The notes under the pieces were generated by a model, which was given only the letters and a program-made list of their open reading frames with translations, had not been told where the DNA came from and made no database searches. Of a DNA stretch of 46,225 bases, positions 25,090 through 34,656 are shown piece after piece. The stretch lies in the NCBI GenBank assembly GCA_013297765.1, contig JAAFID010000007.1, positions 1 to 46,225 of the forward strand. Direction: 5' to 3'. Source of the stretch: Cytophagales bacterium. Its GTDB lineage: Bacteria; Bacteroidota; Bacteroidia; Cytophagales; Cytophagaceae. The position numbers were made by a program, and so were the translations under genes. Numbering within the stretch: the first letter of the stretch is position 1; every line of letters starts with the position of its first letter.

Positions 25090-27417
25090 CTACCTCCTCC
25101 CTCTCATTTTATTTTCCTTTTTTTCAGGTATTGAAACAGGTGCTTTACTATCTTCAACTTTTCTTACAAATGTCAAATCTATGGTGCGGCGCTCAAGGTC
25201 GGTTTTAAGTATTTTTACAATAATCTTATCGCCTAGGGTGTAGATGCGTTTGTTTTTCTTGCCTACGATTCGGTAGTTTTCCAAATCTGCTTGGTAGTAA
25301 TCATCATCTAGATCAGCTAGTCGCACCATGCCTTCGCACTTGGTTTCTACTATTTCTACAAAAAATCCATGCTCTATCACTCCAGAAATGATGCCTTCAA
25401 ACTCGGTTCCGAAAGGCATCAATTTCATAAATTCTACCTGCTTGTATTTGATAGATGCCCGCTCTGCATCGGCAGCTAGCTTTTCCATTTCTGAAGAATG
25501 CTTGCACTTGTCTTCATAAAAAGTTTTGTTTTCTGATTCCCCACCACTCAAATAATGTTGTAACAAGCGGTGCGACATCATATCGGGGTAGCGGCGTATA
25601 GGCGAGGTAAAGTGGGTATAATGTTTGTAAGCTAGACCAAAATGTATTTCGGGTTCGGTACTGTAAATCGCCTTTGCCATGCAGCGAATGGCTAGGCTTT
25701 GCAACACATTCTGTTCCGGTTTTCCCTCTACATCTTCTATCAATTTATTCAATTCACCAGCAACTTTTTTCTCATCTTCAAGACGAATGTCGTGACCAAA
25801 TTTTTTGGCAAATATGGACAGGGCACTCAACTTGTCCACGTTGGGGTGGTCGTGAATACGGAATACAAAAGTATTTTTTTCTTTTCCTTTTTTCATGAAC
25901 TGTACATGCTCAGCCACCTTTCTGTTCGCCAGTAGCATGAAGTCTTCTATTAGTTTATGGGCATCTTTTCTAATCTTGGGTACTACGGCAAGTGGTTTGC
26001 CATTCTCATCGAGTTTAAAACGCACCTCTACCGTTTCAAAACCGATAGCTCCCATTTTAAATCGGGCTTTACGCATCAGGTGTGCCAAAGAATTCAGTGT
26101 TTCTATCTCCTCCAGATATTCTCCCTTTTTTTCTTCTATTATTTGCTGTACATCTTCATAGGCAAATCGCTTGTCGGAATGAATCACCGTGCGGCCATAC
26201 CATTCGTTATGTATTTTTGCTTTATCGTCTATTTCAAAAACTGCCGAGAACGTAAGTCTATCTTCATTAGGTCTTAGCGAACATACATTGTTTGACAATT
26301 TTTCAGGCAACATAGGTACTACTCTATCTACCAAATAAACGGAAGTAGCCCGCTTGAACGCCTCTTTTTCTAGATTCGTTCCTGGTTTTACATAATGCGT
26401 AACGTCGGCTATGTGAACACCTATCTCCCAATTTCCATTTTTTAATTTTTGAATGGAAAGTGCATCATCAAAATCTTTGGCATCTACAGGGTCAATGGTA
26501 AATGTGGTTATATTTCTAAAATCTCTACGTTTCGCAATTTCCGATTCGGGAATGATGGTAGGTACCGCCTCTGCCTCGTCTAGCACCTCTTGTGGAAATT
26601 TCATTGGTAGGCCATACTCTGCCATAATCGAGTGCATCTCTACTTCATTTTCCCCTGCCATACCCAATACTTCCAGTATTTCGCCCACAGGATTTTTGTT
26701 GGTAGCATTTGGCCATTGGTTAATTTTCACTACAACCTTTTCTCCATCTTTTGCCCCGCCAAGAGCATTCATTGGAACAAATATATCGGTATGCATTTTT
26801 TTATGGTCAGCTATTACAAAAGCAAATCTTGCTGCAATTTCTACACGCCCTACATACTGGTCACGCTTACGCTCTAGCACCTGCACTACCTCACCTTCTG
26901 GCTTACCCGACTTTTCAAATTTACCATTACCCGAAGATTTGGTGTGTTCCAATACTTTTACAATATCGCCATCCATAGCACCATTGAGTTTACTGGCAGC
27001 AACCCATATATCATCGTCTCGCCCATCGCAAACTACAAAGGCAAACCGAGCATTAACATAATCCACACGACCTTGTAAAAATTCTGTGCTGCCGCTGTAT
27101 TGGTAGCTGCCATCTTTTAGCACTGCAATTGAACCATCTTTTGAAAGTCGTTTCAATGCTGCCTCTAGCATCAGCCGCTGTTTGTCGCCATGTAAGCCTA
27201 TTTTTTTTCCTATAATTTTTGCAGTATAGCTTTTAGCTGCATTGGCTTGAAAAAATGATTTTAATGCCTCTTCGCCCAAGCGGTCTTGTGGGTCTTTCTT
27301 CGCAGCATTGGAAGTAGTTTTTTTTGATGTAGATGCAGGTTTTGTTGGCTTTCCAGTCGTCGCCTTCGTTGACTTTGCCGGTTTTTCGCCTTTGCTATTA
27401 TTGGATTTTATACCCAT
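25090..27417 (-). CDS. rnr: Ribonuclease R
   Basis: This is a 775-residue 3'-5' exoribonuclease of the RNB family that degrades structured RNA. A Lys/Ser/Thr-rich disordered N-terminus (1-45) precedes a winged-helix-like region. Two cold-shock OB domains (about 110-250) contain FAFVVCDGRDDDIWV and FAFVIADHKKMHTDIFV. The RNB core follows, with the catalytic acidic cluster TIDPVDAKDFDDAL: D309, D315, D317 and D318 match the spacing of D272, D278, D280 and D281 in E. coli RNase R. YKHYTHFTSPIRRYPDMMSHRLL is the second RNB hallmark. A C-terminal S1 domain begins at FEGIISGVIEHGFFVEI. The size and domain order are complete. It stands upstream of the OLD-like gene with a 42-base gap, so joint transcription is possible. 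Confidence 0.96.
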   Translation of the reverse strand: MGIKSNNSKGEKPAKSTKATTGKPTKPASTSKKTTSNAAKKDPQDRLGEEALKSFFQANAAKSYTAKIIGKKIGLHGDKQRLMLEAALKRLSKDGSIAVLKDGSYQYSGSTEFLQGRVDYVNARFAFVVCDGRDDDIWVAASKLNGAMDGDIVKVLEHTKSSGNGKFEKSGKPEGEVVQVLERKRDQYVGRVEIAARFAFVIADHKKMHTDIFVPMNALGGAKDGEKVVVKINQWPNATNKNPVGEILEVLGMAGENEVEMHSIMAEYGLPMKFPQEVLDEAEAVPTIIPESEIAKRRDFRNITTFTIDPVDAKDFDDALSIQKLKNGNWEIGVHIADVTHYVKPGTNLEKEAFKRATSVYLVDRVVPMLPEKLSNNVCSLRPNEDRLTFSAVFEIDDKAKIHNEWYGRTVIHSDKRFAYEDVQQIIEEKKGEYLEEIETLNSLAHLMRKARFKMGAIGFETVEVRFKLDENGKPLAVVPKIRKDAHKLIEDFMLLANRKVAEHVQFMKKGKEKNTFVFRIHDHPNVDKLSALSIFAKKFGHDIRLEDEKKVAGELNKLIEDVEGKPEQNVLQSLAIRCMAKAIYSTEPEIHFGLAYKHYTHFTSPIRRYPDMMSHRLLQHYLSGGESENKTFYEDKCKHSSEMEKLAADAERASIKYKQVEFMKLMPFGTEFEGIISGVIEHGFFVEIVETKCEGMVRLADLDDDYYQADLENYRIVGKKNKRIYTLGDKIIVKILKTDLERRTIDLTFVRKVEDSKAPVSIPEKKENKMRGRR

Positions 27418-27447
27418 AAAAATTTGTATTAAAGAATGAGGTCTATT

Positions 27448-29286
27448 TTATAAGGAGGTAATGATTTTACCTTTTCGTTTCAACTGTGTTTTTCTAATGT
27501 CTTCTAGGTCGCCACGTGGTATGGCAGAAATCAATTTCTTAGTATATTCTGATTTTGGGTTATTGTAAATATCTTCTGAATAACCCATTTCCTCTATCAC
27601 GCCTTTATTCATTACTATCATTCGGTCTGACATGAATTTGACTACCGACAAATCGTGTGAAATAAAGATACACGTAAAATTGAACTGTTCTTTCAATTTG
27701 TTAAGCAGGTTCAATACCTGTGCCTGCACCGACACATCTAGTGCCGAAACAGATTCATCGCAAATGATGAATTTGGGGTTCAGTGCCAATGCCCTTGCAA
27801 TACATATCCGTTGGCGTTGACCGCCTGAGAACTCGTGAGGATAACGCTCAAAATGCTCGGCTTTTAAACTTACCGTTTCTAACAATTCTATTGCATGTTT
27901 CTTTCTAGAATAATCGCTGTGCAATATCTTATTTACACGCATAGGCTCTATGATTGCCTCGCCAATAGTCATACGTGGGTTGAGCGATGAATAGGGATCT
28001 TGAAATATAATCTGAATGTCTTTTCTCAGTTTGCGAAGGTCTTCTTTTTTCATGCGAACTATGTCCATTCCCTCCAGCAATATTTCCCCAGCAGTAGGCT
28101 CTATCAACCTCAATATAGTTCTTCCCAATGTAGTTTTACCACAACCCGATTCGCCCACCAAACCCACTGTTTCGCCAGGATAAATATTGAAACTCACGTC
28201 GTCAACAGCCTTTACGTATCCTTTTACTTTGCCAAATAACCCAGTGGAAATAGGAAAGTAAGTTTTCAAATTTTTGATTTCTAAATGCGGGGTTTGCTGC
28301 ATTATTTTCGCTCGCTTTTCTTCTATTTCATCGTCGCCTTCAAAGTTGAAAAGTAGTGCCTCGCCTATAGAAGAAAAGTGTTGGGTTTCTTTTTCGGTAA
28401 TTTTGCCTAGTGCATCCACATCCATAAAATCGGAAACAATGGGCAATACTTTAAGTTTAATATCTAATCGTGGCCTACAAGCGAGTAGCCCTTTGGTATA
28501 GGGGTGTTTGGGGTTGCTAAATATATCCCATACAGTTCCTTGCTCCACTATTTTACCATGATACATCACCAACACTCTGTCCGCAATTTCAGCTATTACC
28601 CCTAAATCGTGGGTGATAAAGATGATGGACATATTTTTTTCATCTCGCAATTGCCGCATCAATTCCAGTATTTTTGCCTGAACGGTAACATCTAATGCAG
28701 TTGTAGGTTCGTCGGCAATTAGTAGCGATGGTTCGCAGCTCATGGCCATCGCAATCATCACTCGTTGTTTTTGCCCTCCAGAAATTTGATGAGGATAGCT
28801 GTCAAATATGGCTTCAGGCCTAGGCAATTCTACTTTTTTAAATAATTCTATAGTAAGTACCTTGGCTTCTTTTTTACTCATTTTTTGATGTAGCATAATG
28901 GCTTCCATCACTTGATTTCCACACGTATATACAGGGTTTAGCGAGGTCATAGGCTCCTGAAAAATCATGGCTATTTCATTGCCTCGCTCGTGTTGCATTT
29001 CCTTTTCAGAAAGCCCTACTAAATCTATTTGACCTCTTGTAGGCGAGTTAAAAATAATTTCACCACCCACAATTTCACCAATAGGCCGAGGGAGCAATTT
29101 CATAATGGAAAGTGAAGTGACTGACTTGCCAGAACCCGATTCGCCAACAATACCAATGGTTTCACCCTTGCGAATGTAAAAACTGACATCGTCAACAGCC
29201 TTTACCAAACCATTGTCGGTATTGAAATATGTTTGCAGATTTTTTACTTCTAGCAAATAATCTTCTGGTTTGCTTTCGTCTATCAT
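27448..29286 (-). CDS. Fused dipeptide/oligopeptide ABC transporter ATPase (DppD-DppF type)
   Basis: The 612-residue protein carries two complete ABC ATPase domains. The first has Walker A GESGSGKS (48-55), signature ISGGQKQR (168-175) and Walker B LLIADEP (188-194). The second has GESGCGKT (378-385), FSGGQRQR (486-493) and FIICDES (506-512). Each is followed by the peptide-transporter tail typical of DppD/OppF ([29 protein letters not shown]). Such fusions (GsiA/YejF type) energise uptake of peptides or glutathione through separate permeases and a binding protein. None of these partners is in the window. The last residue of the second Walker B motif is Ser (CDES) instead of the usual Pro. 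It is 30 bases upstream of rnr on the same strand. Confidence 0.94.
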   Translation of the reverse strand: MIDESKPEDYLLEVKNLQTYFNTDNGLVKAVDDVSFYIRKGETIGIVGESGSGKSVTSLSIMKLLPRPIGEIVGGEIIFNSPTRGQIDLVGLSEKEMQHERGNEIAMIFQEPMTSLNPVYTCGNQVMEAIMLHQKMSKKEAKVLTIELFKKVELPRPEAIFDSYPHQISGGQKQRVMIAMAMSCEPSLLIADEPTTALDVTVQAKILELMRQLRDEKNMSIIFITHDLGVIAEIADRVLVMYHGKIVEQGTVWDIFSNPKHPYTKGLLACRPRLDIKLKVLPIVSDFMDVDALGKITEKETQHFSSIGEALLFNFEGDDEIEEKRAKIMQQTPHLEIKNLKTYFPISTGLFGKVKGYVKAVDDVSFNIYPGETVGLVGESGCGKTTLGRTILRLIEPTAGEILLEGMDIVRMKKEDLRKLRKDIQIIFQDPYSSLNPRMTIGEAIIEPMRVNKILHSDYSRKKHAIELLETVSLKAEHFERYPHEFSGGQRQRICIARALALNPKFIICDESVSALDVSVQAQVLNLLNKLKEQFNFTCIFISHDLSVVKFMSDRMIVMNKGVIEEMGYSEDIYNNPKSEYTKKLISAIPRGDLEDIRKTQLKRKGKIITSL

Positions 29287-29733
29287 AAAGTAAATGCTAG
29301 AAAAAGAATTTGATTGTAGAGCCTAGTACGAGATAAGAGGTTTTTTTGATATTAAAAAATATTCTACATTTTATTTGGGTCGAGATGTGTGTACGGTTTT
29401 GTATGCATTAACTATATCATTGAGCGGTAGGCTAAATCATCCGTCATGGTCAGTTGCCATCAACTATTGTAAGCCAATTAGACTACAAATTTTCATCATA
29501 TTTTCATAAAGGGATTGATGGAAATATAGAACCTAGGTTAGGAGAGCAATGAAACTTCACTGGCGATTGTAAAGTTCAATTTTAGAATCTCAATAGAAGA
29601 TGATTGTAGTATTAAATTATATAAATTCATTGGTCTGTTTTTATTCAAAAAAGTAATAGCTCTGTTAAATGTCAGCAATTATCAATGGTTTTAAATTTAA
29701 TTGCCCTGATGTAAATCAAGAGCACAATGTAGG
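29287..29733. other. Divergent intergenic region between the ABC ATPase gene and fbaB
   Basis: About 450 AT-rich bases separate divergent genes. I see no supported gene, no RNA structure I can name and no repeats. It presumably holds the minus-strand promoter for the ABC ATPase, but I found no full TAnnTTTG match on that strand. Confidence 0.5.
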
Positions 29734-29764
29734 TTTGTTGTGTATCAAAAAAACGATATATTTG
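29734..29764 (+). promoter_or_regulatory. Promoter of the class I aldolase gene
   Basis: TTTG at 29734-29737 and TATATTTG at 29757-29764 are 19 bases apart. This fits the Bacteroidota -33/-7 promoter (TTTG, about 19 bases, TAnnTTTG). The ATG lies 46 bases after the -7 element. Confidence 0.75.
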
Positions 29765-29810
29765 TTGCTTGTAATTTTTATTATTTGAATTTATTTAAAA
29801 ACGTTTTCTG

Positions 29811-30869
29811 ATGTCGTACAACAAAATTGTTTCCCTTTTAGGCAGTGATGCCGATAGTCTATTAAACCACACTTGTAATACTTTTTCAAAAGAATCCATT
29901 AGAAATCCACACGGAAACTATGTTGATGATTCTTTTGTAAATTCCAATAGAACTCCTCAGGTTTTGAATAGCCTTTCTCGCATGTTTAACCACGGTCGCC
30001 TTGCAGGTACGGGTTACATTGGTATCCTTCCAGTAGATCAAGGCATAGAGCATACGGCAGGTGCATCTTTTTCACCAAACCCTATGTATTTCAATCCAGA
30101 AAACATCATCAAATTGGCGATGGAAAGTGGTTGCAATGCAGTAGCCAGTACTTTTGGTACATTAGCACTTAATTCTAGAAAATACGCTCACAAAATTCCA
30201 TTTATGGTAAAAATCAATCACAATGAATTGATGACTTACCCCAATAAAACCAACCAAATCATGTACGGTACGGTGCGTGAAGCATGGAACCTAGGTGCTT
30301 GTTCAGTTGGTGCAACCATTTATTTTGGTGCAGAAGAGTCAAACAGACAATTGCAAGAAGTTTCTGAAGCTTTCGAATTGGCACATCAATTAGGTATGGC
30401 TACTGTATTGTGGTGCTATACTAGAAACAATGGGTTTAAAAAAGACGGCGTAGATTATCATAATTCTACTGACATGAGTAGTCAAGCAACACATTTGGGT
30501 GTAACTATTCAGGCCGATTTGATCAAGCAAAAATTACCAGAAAACAATGGGGGTTTCAAAGCCATCGGTTTTGGTAAGTTTGATGAGAAAATGTACACAC
30601 AGTTAAGTACAAATCATCCAATAGACCTGACCCGCTACATGGTAGCCAATTGCTACATGGGCAAAATTGGTTTGATTAACTCAGGTGGTGAATCGAAAGG
30701 AGCATCAGATTTGGCAGAATCTGTAAAAACTGCGGTGATCAATAAAAGAGCAGGTGGTGTAGGTCTTATTTTAGGCCGTAAAGCATTCCAACGCCCATTC
30801 AACGAAGGTGTAGAATTGCTTCAAGCTATTCAAGATGTATATTTGGCCAAAGAAATTGATTTGGCTTAA
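29811..30869 (+). CDS. fbaB: Class I fructose-bisphosphate aldolase (DhnA/FbaB type)
   Basis: The product has 352 residues. It interconverts fructose 1,6-bisphosphate with glyceraldehyde 3-phosphate and dihydroxyacetone phosphate through a lysine Schiff base, without metal. Family features are the long N-terminal extension, [20 protein letters not shown] (about 65-84), [36 protein letters not shown], and the C-terminal [31 protein letters not shown] phosphate-binding region. It is the DeoC/LacD-like archaeal-type class I enzyme, not the class II metal enzyme. A clear promoter lies upstream and a hairpin downstream, so it may be transcribed alone although accD follows at 124 bases. Confidence 0.93.
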   Translation: MSYNKIVSLLGSDADSLLNHTCNTFSKESIRNPHGNYVDDSFVNSNRTPQVLNSLSRMFNHGRLAGTGYIGILPVDQGIEHTAGASFSPNPMYFNPENIIKLAMESGCNAVASTFGTLALNSRKYAHKIPFMVKINHNELMTYPNKTNQIMYGTVREAWNLGACSVGATIYFGAEESNRQLQEVSEAFELAHQLGMATVLWCYTRNNGFKKDGVDYHNSTDMSSQATHLGVTIQADLIKQKLPENNGGFKAIGFGKFDEKMYTQLSTNHPIDLTRYMVANCYMGKIGLINSGGESKGASDLAESVKTAVINKRAGGVGLILGRKAFQRPFNEGVELLQAIQDVYLAKEIDLA

Positions 30870-30886
30870 TTAATATTAAAAATTTT

Positions 30887-30930
30887 GGGCAAAAAGTGGT
30901 TATTATCAATCATTTTTTGCCCTTATTTAT
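30887..30930 (+). terminator. Probable terminator after the aldolase gene
   Basis: GGGCAAAAA (30887-30895) pairs with TTTTTGCCC (30914-30922), a 9-bp stem around an 18-base loop, followed by the T-rich TTATTTATTTC. It would limit read-through into accD. Confidence 0.65.
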
Positions 30931-30993
30931 TTCATATATATTTTTTTGTGTCAGCAATATTTGTGAAATTCTCGAATCCATAAAATAGATACT

Positions 30994-31902
30994 ATGTCTT
31001 GGTTTAAAAGAACTGCAAAAGGAATACATACTCCCACAGAACAAAAGATGGAAGTGCCCGACGGGCTGTGGTACCAATGCCCAGAGTGTAAAAAAGTAAT
31101 GCAGACCTCAGAGCATACCGCTCACGCCTTTACCTGCTCGGCTTGCAACTATCATGCACGTATAGGTTCGGCCGAATATTTTGAACTACTTTTTGACGAC
31201 AATACTTTTACAGAGCTAGATGAAAACATCACCTCGGGCAACCCACTAGATTTTGTAGATAGCCAACCATATTCCGATAGAATAAAAGCCTCGCAAAAAA
31301 AATCGGGATTGAAAGATGCCGTGCGTTCGGGCTATGGCAATATGAACGAAGCACTGGTCGTGATTGCTTGCATGGATTTTAAGTTTATTGGCGGCTCTAT
31401 GGGTTCGGTGGTAGGAGAGAAAATCGCCAGAGCCATAGACAAAGCCAGAGAATTGCAATGCCCCTTCATCATGATTTCAAAATCTGGAGGAGCCAGAATG
31501 ATGGAAGCAGGATTTTCCTTGATGCAAATGGCCAAGACCTCTGCACGTTTAGCATTGCTAGATCAAGCCAAATTACCATACCTTTCCATTCTTACCGACC
31601 CTACTACAGGCGGCGTTACGGCATCGTATGCCATGCTGGGCGATTTTAATATTTCTGAACCAGGTGCATTGATAGGTTTTGCTGGCCCTAGAGTAATTCG
31701 TGAAACGATAGGCAAAGACTTGCCGAAAGATTTTCAAAGTGCAGAATTTTTACTCGAGCATGGTTTTATAGATTTTATAGTAGATAGAAAAGAGATGAAA
31801 AATACCCTTTCAGACTTGCTATGTATGCTCGCCACCAAAGAAAAATGTGCTGAAGTAAAAGCCCGCAAAGCCGAACCCAAAGTGGCGAAAGTGAAGGAGT
31901 AA
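30994..31902 (+). CDS. accD: Acetyl-CoA carboxylase carboxyltransferase subunit beta
   Basis: This 302-residue subunit pairs with AccA to move carboxyl from biotin to acetyl-CoA, giving malonyl-CoA for fatty-acid synthesis. The N-terminal four-cysteine zinc ribbon is intact (C29, C32, C48, C51 in YQCPECKK and FTCSACNYH). The carboxyltransferase core has [47 protein letters not shown] and [11 protein letters not shown]. The length is normal. The C-terminal tail ([14 protein letters not shown]) is Lys-rich and probably disordered. The neighbours are fbaB and a repeat-rich intergenic region, and accA is not in the window. Confidence 0.96.
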   Translation: MSWFKRTAKGIHTPTEQKMEVPDGLWYQCPECKKVMQTSEHTAHAFTCSACNYHARIGSAEYFELLFDDNTFTELDENITSGNPLDFVDSQPYSDRIKASQKKSGLKDAVRSGYGNMNEALVVIACMDFKFIGGSMGSVVGEKIARAIDKARELQCPFIMISKSGGARMMEAGFSLMQMAKTSARLALLDQAKLPYLSILTDPTTGGVTASYAMLGDFNISEPGALIGFAGPRVIRETIGKDLPKDFQSAEFLLEHGFIDFIVDRKEMKNTLSDLLCMLATKEKCAEVKARKAEPKVAKVKE

Positions 31903-31914
31903 GTTTTAAAAAAG

Positions 31915-32105
31915 GTTATACGTTTTACGTTGTAAAGTTATACGTATAGAAAAAACTTACCAACTAATACCTTTGTCCTTTCGAATTTTTTTGTCATTTC
32001 GAACGAAGGCATCTGATATTGATGTGGTGTAGTAATTATATATCGAAAAAGCTAGACGAAGCTCCACAATATTCAGACCCATCGCTTCGCTCTGGGTGAC
32101 AAAAA
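31915..32105. repeat. Left intergenic repeat mosaic before the DUF285 gene
   Basis: GTTATACGTTTTACGTT at 31915-31931 recurs in inverted, slightly expanded form at 34201-34225. An element starting GTCATTTCGAACGAAG (31993) ends in a 31-base segment (32074-32104) with CGCTTCGCTCTGGGTGAC. That 31-base segment is repeated identically and in the same orientation at 34143-34173. The two ends of the element are imperfect inverted copies, since GTCACCCAGAGCGAAG is the complement of the right end. Confidence 0.75.
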
Positions 32106-32108
32106 CAA

Positions 32109-32140
32109 TTTTGTTATGGCCTTTCATTTTCATAACTTTA
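32109..32140 (+). promoter_or_regulatory. Probable promoter of the DUF285 gene
   Basis: TTTTG at 32109-32113 and TAACTTTA at 32133-32140 (seven of eight to TAnnTTTG) are 19 bases apart, the same spacing as in the fbaB promoter. The -7 element ends 22 bases before the ATG, and the pair abuts the repeat element. Confidence 0.5.
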
Positions 32141-32162
32141 GCAAAAATTAAACAATTATTTT

Positions 32163-33968
32163 ATGAATATCTTTACCAGCCTACGCCTTAGTGCTATTGT
32201 ACTACTCAGCTTTTTATTCACCACCAGCTACGCTCAAAAGGAAGAAGACTATTTTATTACAGTTTGGGATTTGTCGTTGGATAAAAATAGTAATACTAGT
32301 ATAGAATTTTCAACTTTAACCACTGGAGACGTTATTTATACTTGGGAAACTATTCCTGCAGGGCAATCGGGTAGAGGGGAAATTATTGTTAGTGGAATTC
32401 AAGTCTCGATTTCTAATTTGCCAATAGGTAAAACCATTAAATTAAAATTAGCTCCGCAAAATTTAAAGGGTTTTTATTCTAATTATCGAGATAATTTTAA
32501 ATTAATTGATGTTAAACAATGGGGTAAAGCAGTGTGGAGTAGCCTAGAAGGAGCATTTGTCAAAAGTAGAAATTTAAATATTTCGGCAACGGATTTGCCA
32601 AATTTAACTTTGGTAAAATCCCTCAACCGTATGTTTTATCAGTGTTTTAAATTAAATGGCCCTTCAAACATTAACCAATGGAATACCCAAAATATACTTG
32701 ATATGGCATATATGTTCGCATATACTGAATCCTTTAATCAACCTATTGGAGACTGGAATACTCAGAATGTAATAAATATGGAGGGCATGTTTAGAGAAGC
32801 TAAATCTTTTAATCAACCTATTGGAAACTGGAATACTCAGAGTGCAATAAATATGGAGAATATGTTCGAAAATGGTAAATTATTTAATCAACCTATTGGA
32901 AACTGGAATACTCAGAATGTAATAAATACGACGGGTATGTTTGCATTAGCTAAATCTTTTAATCAACCTATTGGAAATTGGAATACTGAAAATGTGCTGA
33001 ATATGAACGGTATGTTCATGTATGCTGAATCTTTTAATCAACCTATTGGAAACTGGAATACTCAAAATGTAATAGATATGAATGGTATGTTCTATAATGC
33101 TAGTTCTTTTAATCAACCAATAGGAAATTGGAATACAAGCAAAGTAACTCAAATGAACGGCATGTTTAGAGAAGCTAAATCTTTTAATCAACCTATTGGA
33201 AACTGGAATACTCAAAATGTAACAAATATGGAGGGTATGTTCTATAATGCTAAATCATTTAATCAACCCATTGGCAATTGGGATACCCAAAATGTAACCA
33301 GTATGAGTGAAATGTTCCGTAATGCACTAACCTTTAACCAACCAATTGGTAAATGGAATACCAAAAATGTTGCTTTTATGGATGGTATGTTTTACGGAGT
33401 AAAGTCCTTCAACCAGCGATTAGATTCTCTGACATTAAATCAAGCAGTTCATTTTGGTGGATTTTTAGCAACGATTGATTTTACTACATCAATTTACCTG
33501 CTATTTATGCTTGACTCATGCGGCATGGATTGTGAAAACTATTCTAACACCCTCATAGGATGGGCAAATAACCCAAATACACCAACAAACAAAGAATTTG
33601 GTGCAGCAGGTCTAAAATACACCTGTCTCGCCCAAGCAGCCAGAGATATCCTCACCAAACCTGTAGCCCAAGGTGGAAAAGGCTGGACAATATATGGCGA
33701 CGCACTTTCCACAGAAGATTGTGGTCTTATCACTGCCGAGGAAGAAGGAGTAGACAAACCAGTACTTTCTATCTACCCCAACCCAGCGCAAGACAAATTA
33801 TTCTTAAAAAATGCTATTACAAATACAGCTTACAAAATCATTGATGGCTTGGGCAGAGAAGTAAATGCGGGCACTTGTGAAAATGAGGAAATTTCAATTG
33901 CTACTTTACCTTCTGGTTTGTACACTTTGCGGTGTGGTAATAGGTACTTTACTTTTGTGAAAGAGTAG
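32163..33968 (+). CDS. DUF285 (BspA-like) repeat surface protein with T9SS tail
   Basis: The product is 601 residues. A signal peptide (MNIFTSLRLSAIVLLSFLFTTSYAQ) is followed by a beta-rich region (about 25-150) with TVWDLSLDKNSNTSIEF. Then come nine consecutive 25-residue repeats of the form SFNQPIGNWNTQNVxxMxGMFxxAK. This is the DUF285/BspA-like pattern found in Mycoplasma lipoproteins and many Bacteroidota surface proteins. A conserved cap follows (CGMDCENYSNTLIGWANNPNTP...GWTIYGD), then a type A sorting domain (SIYPNPAQDKLFL, IIDGLGREV, LPSGLYTLRC). A surface-adhesion or recognition role is inferred from the family. The gene is monocistronic and enclosed by intergenic repeats, which suggests it is an accessory insertion. 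Confidence 0.9.
   Translation: MNIFTSLRLSAIVLLSFLFTTSYAQKEEDYFITVWDLSLDKNSNTSIEFSTLTTGDVIYTWETIPAGQSGRGEIIVSGIQVSISNLPIGKTIKLKLAPQNLKGFYSNYRDNFKLIDVKQWGKAVWSSLEGAFVKSRNLNISATDLPNLTLVKSLNRMFYQCFKLNGPSNINQWNTQNILDMAYMFAYTESFNQPIGDWNTQNVINMEGMFREAKSFNQPIGNWNTQSAINMENMFENGKLFNQPIGNWNTQNVINTTGMFALAKSFNQPIGNWNTENVLNMNGMFMYAESFNQPIGNWNTQNVIDMNGMFYNASSFNQPIGNWNTSKVTQMNGMFREAKSFNQPIGNWNTQNVTNMEGMFYNAKSFNQPIGNWDTQNVTSMSEMFRNALTFNQPIGKWNTKNVAFMDGMFYGVKSFNQRLDSLTLNQAVHFGGFLATIDFTTSIYLLFMLDSCGMDCENYSNTLIGWANNPNTPTNKEFGAAGLKYTCLAQAARDILTKPVAQGGKGWTIYGDALSTEDCGLITAEEEGVDKPVLSIYPNPAQDKLFLKNAITNTAYKIIDGLGREVNAGTCENEEISIATLPSGLYTLRCGNRYFTFVKE
32730..33404 (+). repeat. Nine tandem 75-bp repeats
   Basis: Exactly nine 75-bp units (675 bp) begin with TCC/TCT-TTTAATCAACC and encode FNQPIG(N/D/K)W(N/D)T. 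The phase is kept without any insertion or deletion. Central units are more alike in DNA than the outer ones. Confidence 0.92.
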
Positions 33969-33993
33969 GGATTTTAAGTACAATGCAATTTTT

Positions 33994-34225
33994 GTCATTT
34001 TGAATGAAGTGAAAAATAATTAATCTTTGTCATGTCGAGTGGAACGAGACATCTGTTATAGGTATGGTAAGCAATCATGTTCAGACAGAAACTAAGTAGT
34101 AGAATCTAAAGCTTAATAAAAAAAGCACTTCATAGCTTCTACCAGACCCATCGCTTCGCTCTGGGTGACAAAATTATGCTCTCTACTCAAAGCGACAAAA
34201 AACGTAAAACTTAATAACGTATAAC
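33994..34225. repeat. Right intergenic repeat mosaic after the DUF285 gene
   Basis: The 355 bases after the DUF285 gene hold no supported gene. They contain a half element GTCATTTTGAATGAAG (33994-34009), a second element from GTCATGTCGAGTGGAACGAG (34029) to the 31-base segment at 34143-34173 that is identical to 32074-32104, and AACGTAAAAC/AACGTATAAC (34201-34225), inverted relative to the left mosaic. Confidence 0.75.
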
Positions 34226-34291
34226 GTTCAACTTACCTAAGCCTGCAAAATTATTTACCCCCCAATGCTATTTTTTTCTCTACCAAATATT

Positions 34292-34299
34292 TACTTTTG
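34292..34299 (+). promoter_or_regulatory. Probable -7 promoter element for the DUF485-actP pair
   Basis: TACTTTTG is a full match to TAnnTTTG and ends 24 bases before the ATG. A T-run at 34271-34277 lies upstream but is not a clear TTG -33 element. Confidence 0.5.
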
Positions 34300-34323
34300 A
34301 GGAAATTCTAAATTATAATACCC

Positions 34324-34635
34324 ATGTCAATGGACAAAAACCATCAAGAAATTCTAGACAGTGCTGAGTTTAAAAAATTGATTAGCACACGATGGGCAGT
34401 TTCTCTAGCCCTTGCTACTGTAATGTTGAGCATCTATTTTGGCTATCTTTTATTGATTGCTTTCAACAAACCTGTTTTGGCCAGTATGATTGGCCATAAC
34501 CTTACCTTGGCTATTCCTGTTGGCTTAGGAATCATCATCTCTGCTTGGCTGCTTACTGGCGTGTATGTGCTATGGGCAAACGACAAGTACGACGGGGCGG
34601 TGAACGAAATCAAAGCCAAAATTCGCAAAAATTAA
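34324..34635 (+). CDS. DUF485 small membrane protein, symporter partner
   Basis: This is a 103-residue protein with two membrane segments (about 26-47 and 60-85) and a charged C-terminus ending in AKIRKN. The N-terminal LDSAEFKKLISTRW and the C-terminal WLLTGVYVLWANDKYD are the DUF485 signature seen in YjcH, which is encoded next to acetate permease ActP. It lies 21 bases upstream of the ActP-type symporter, the usual arrangement. The likely role is an accessory subunit or regulator of the symporter; the mechanism is not established. Confidence 0.88.
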   Translation: MSMDKNHQEILDSAEFKKLISTRWAVSLALATVMLSIYFGYLLLIAFNKPVLASMIGHNLTLAIPVGLGIIISAWLLTGVYVLWANDKYDGAVNEIKAKIRKN

Positions 34636-34656
34636 TTTATCCCTATATTCCATTTT

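Noticed and set aside
26453-27061. 202-codon plus-strand frame opposite RNase R
   Set aside because: It is entirely inside rnr, is Ser/Thr-rich and featureless, and RNase R is unambiguous.
32946-33215. Repetitive minus-strand frame opposite the DUF285 repeats
   Set aside because: It is the mirror of the 75-bp repeats and has no signal or known domain; the plus-strand protein explains the periodicity.
32730-33404. Possible CRISPR-like array
   Set aside because: The regular 75-bp units are coding repeats in phase with a DUF285 protein; there are no unique spacers and no cas genes.
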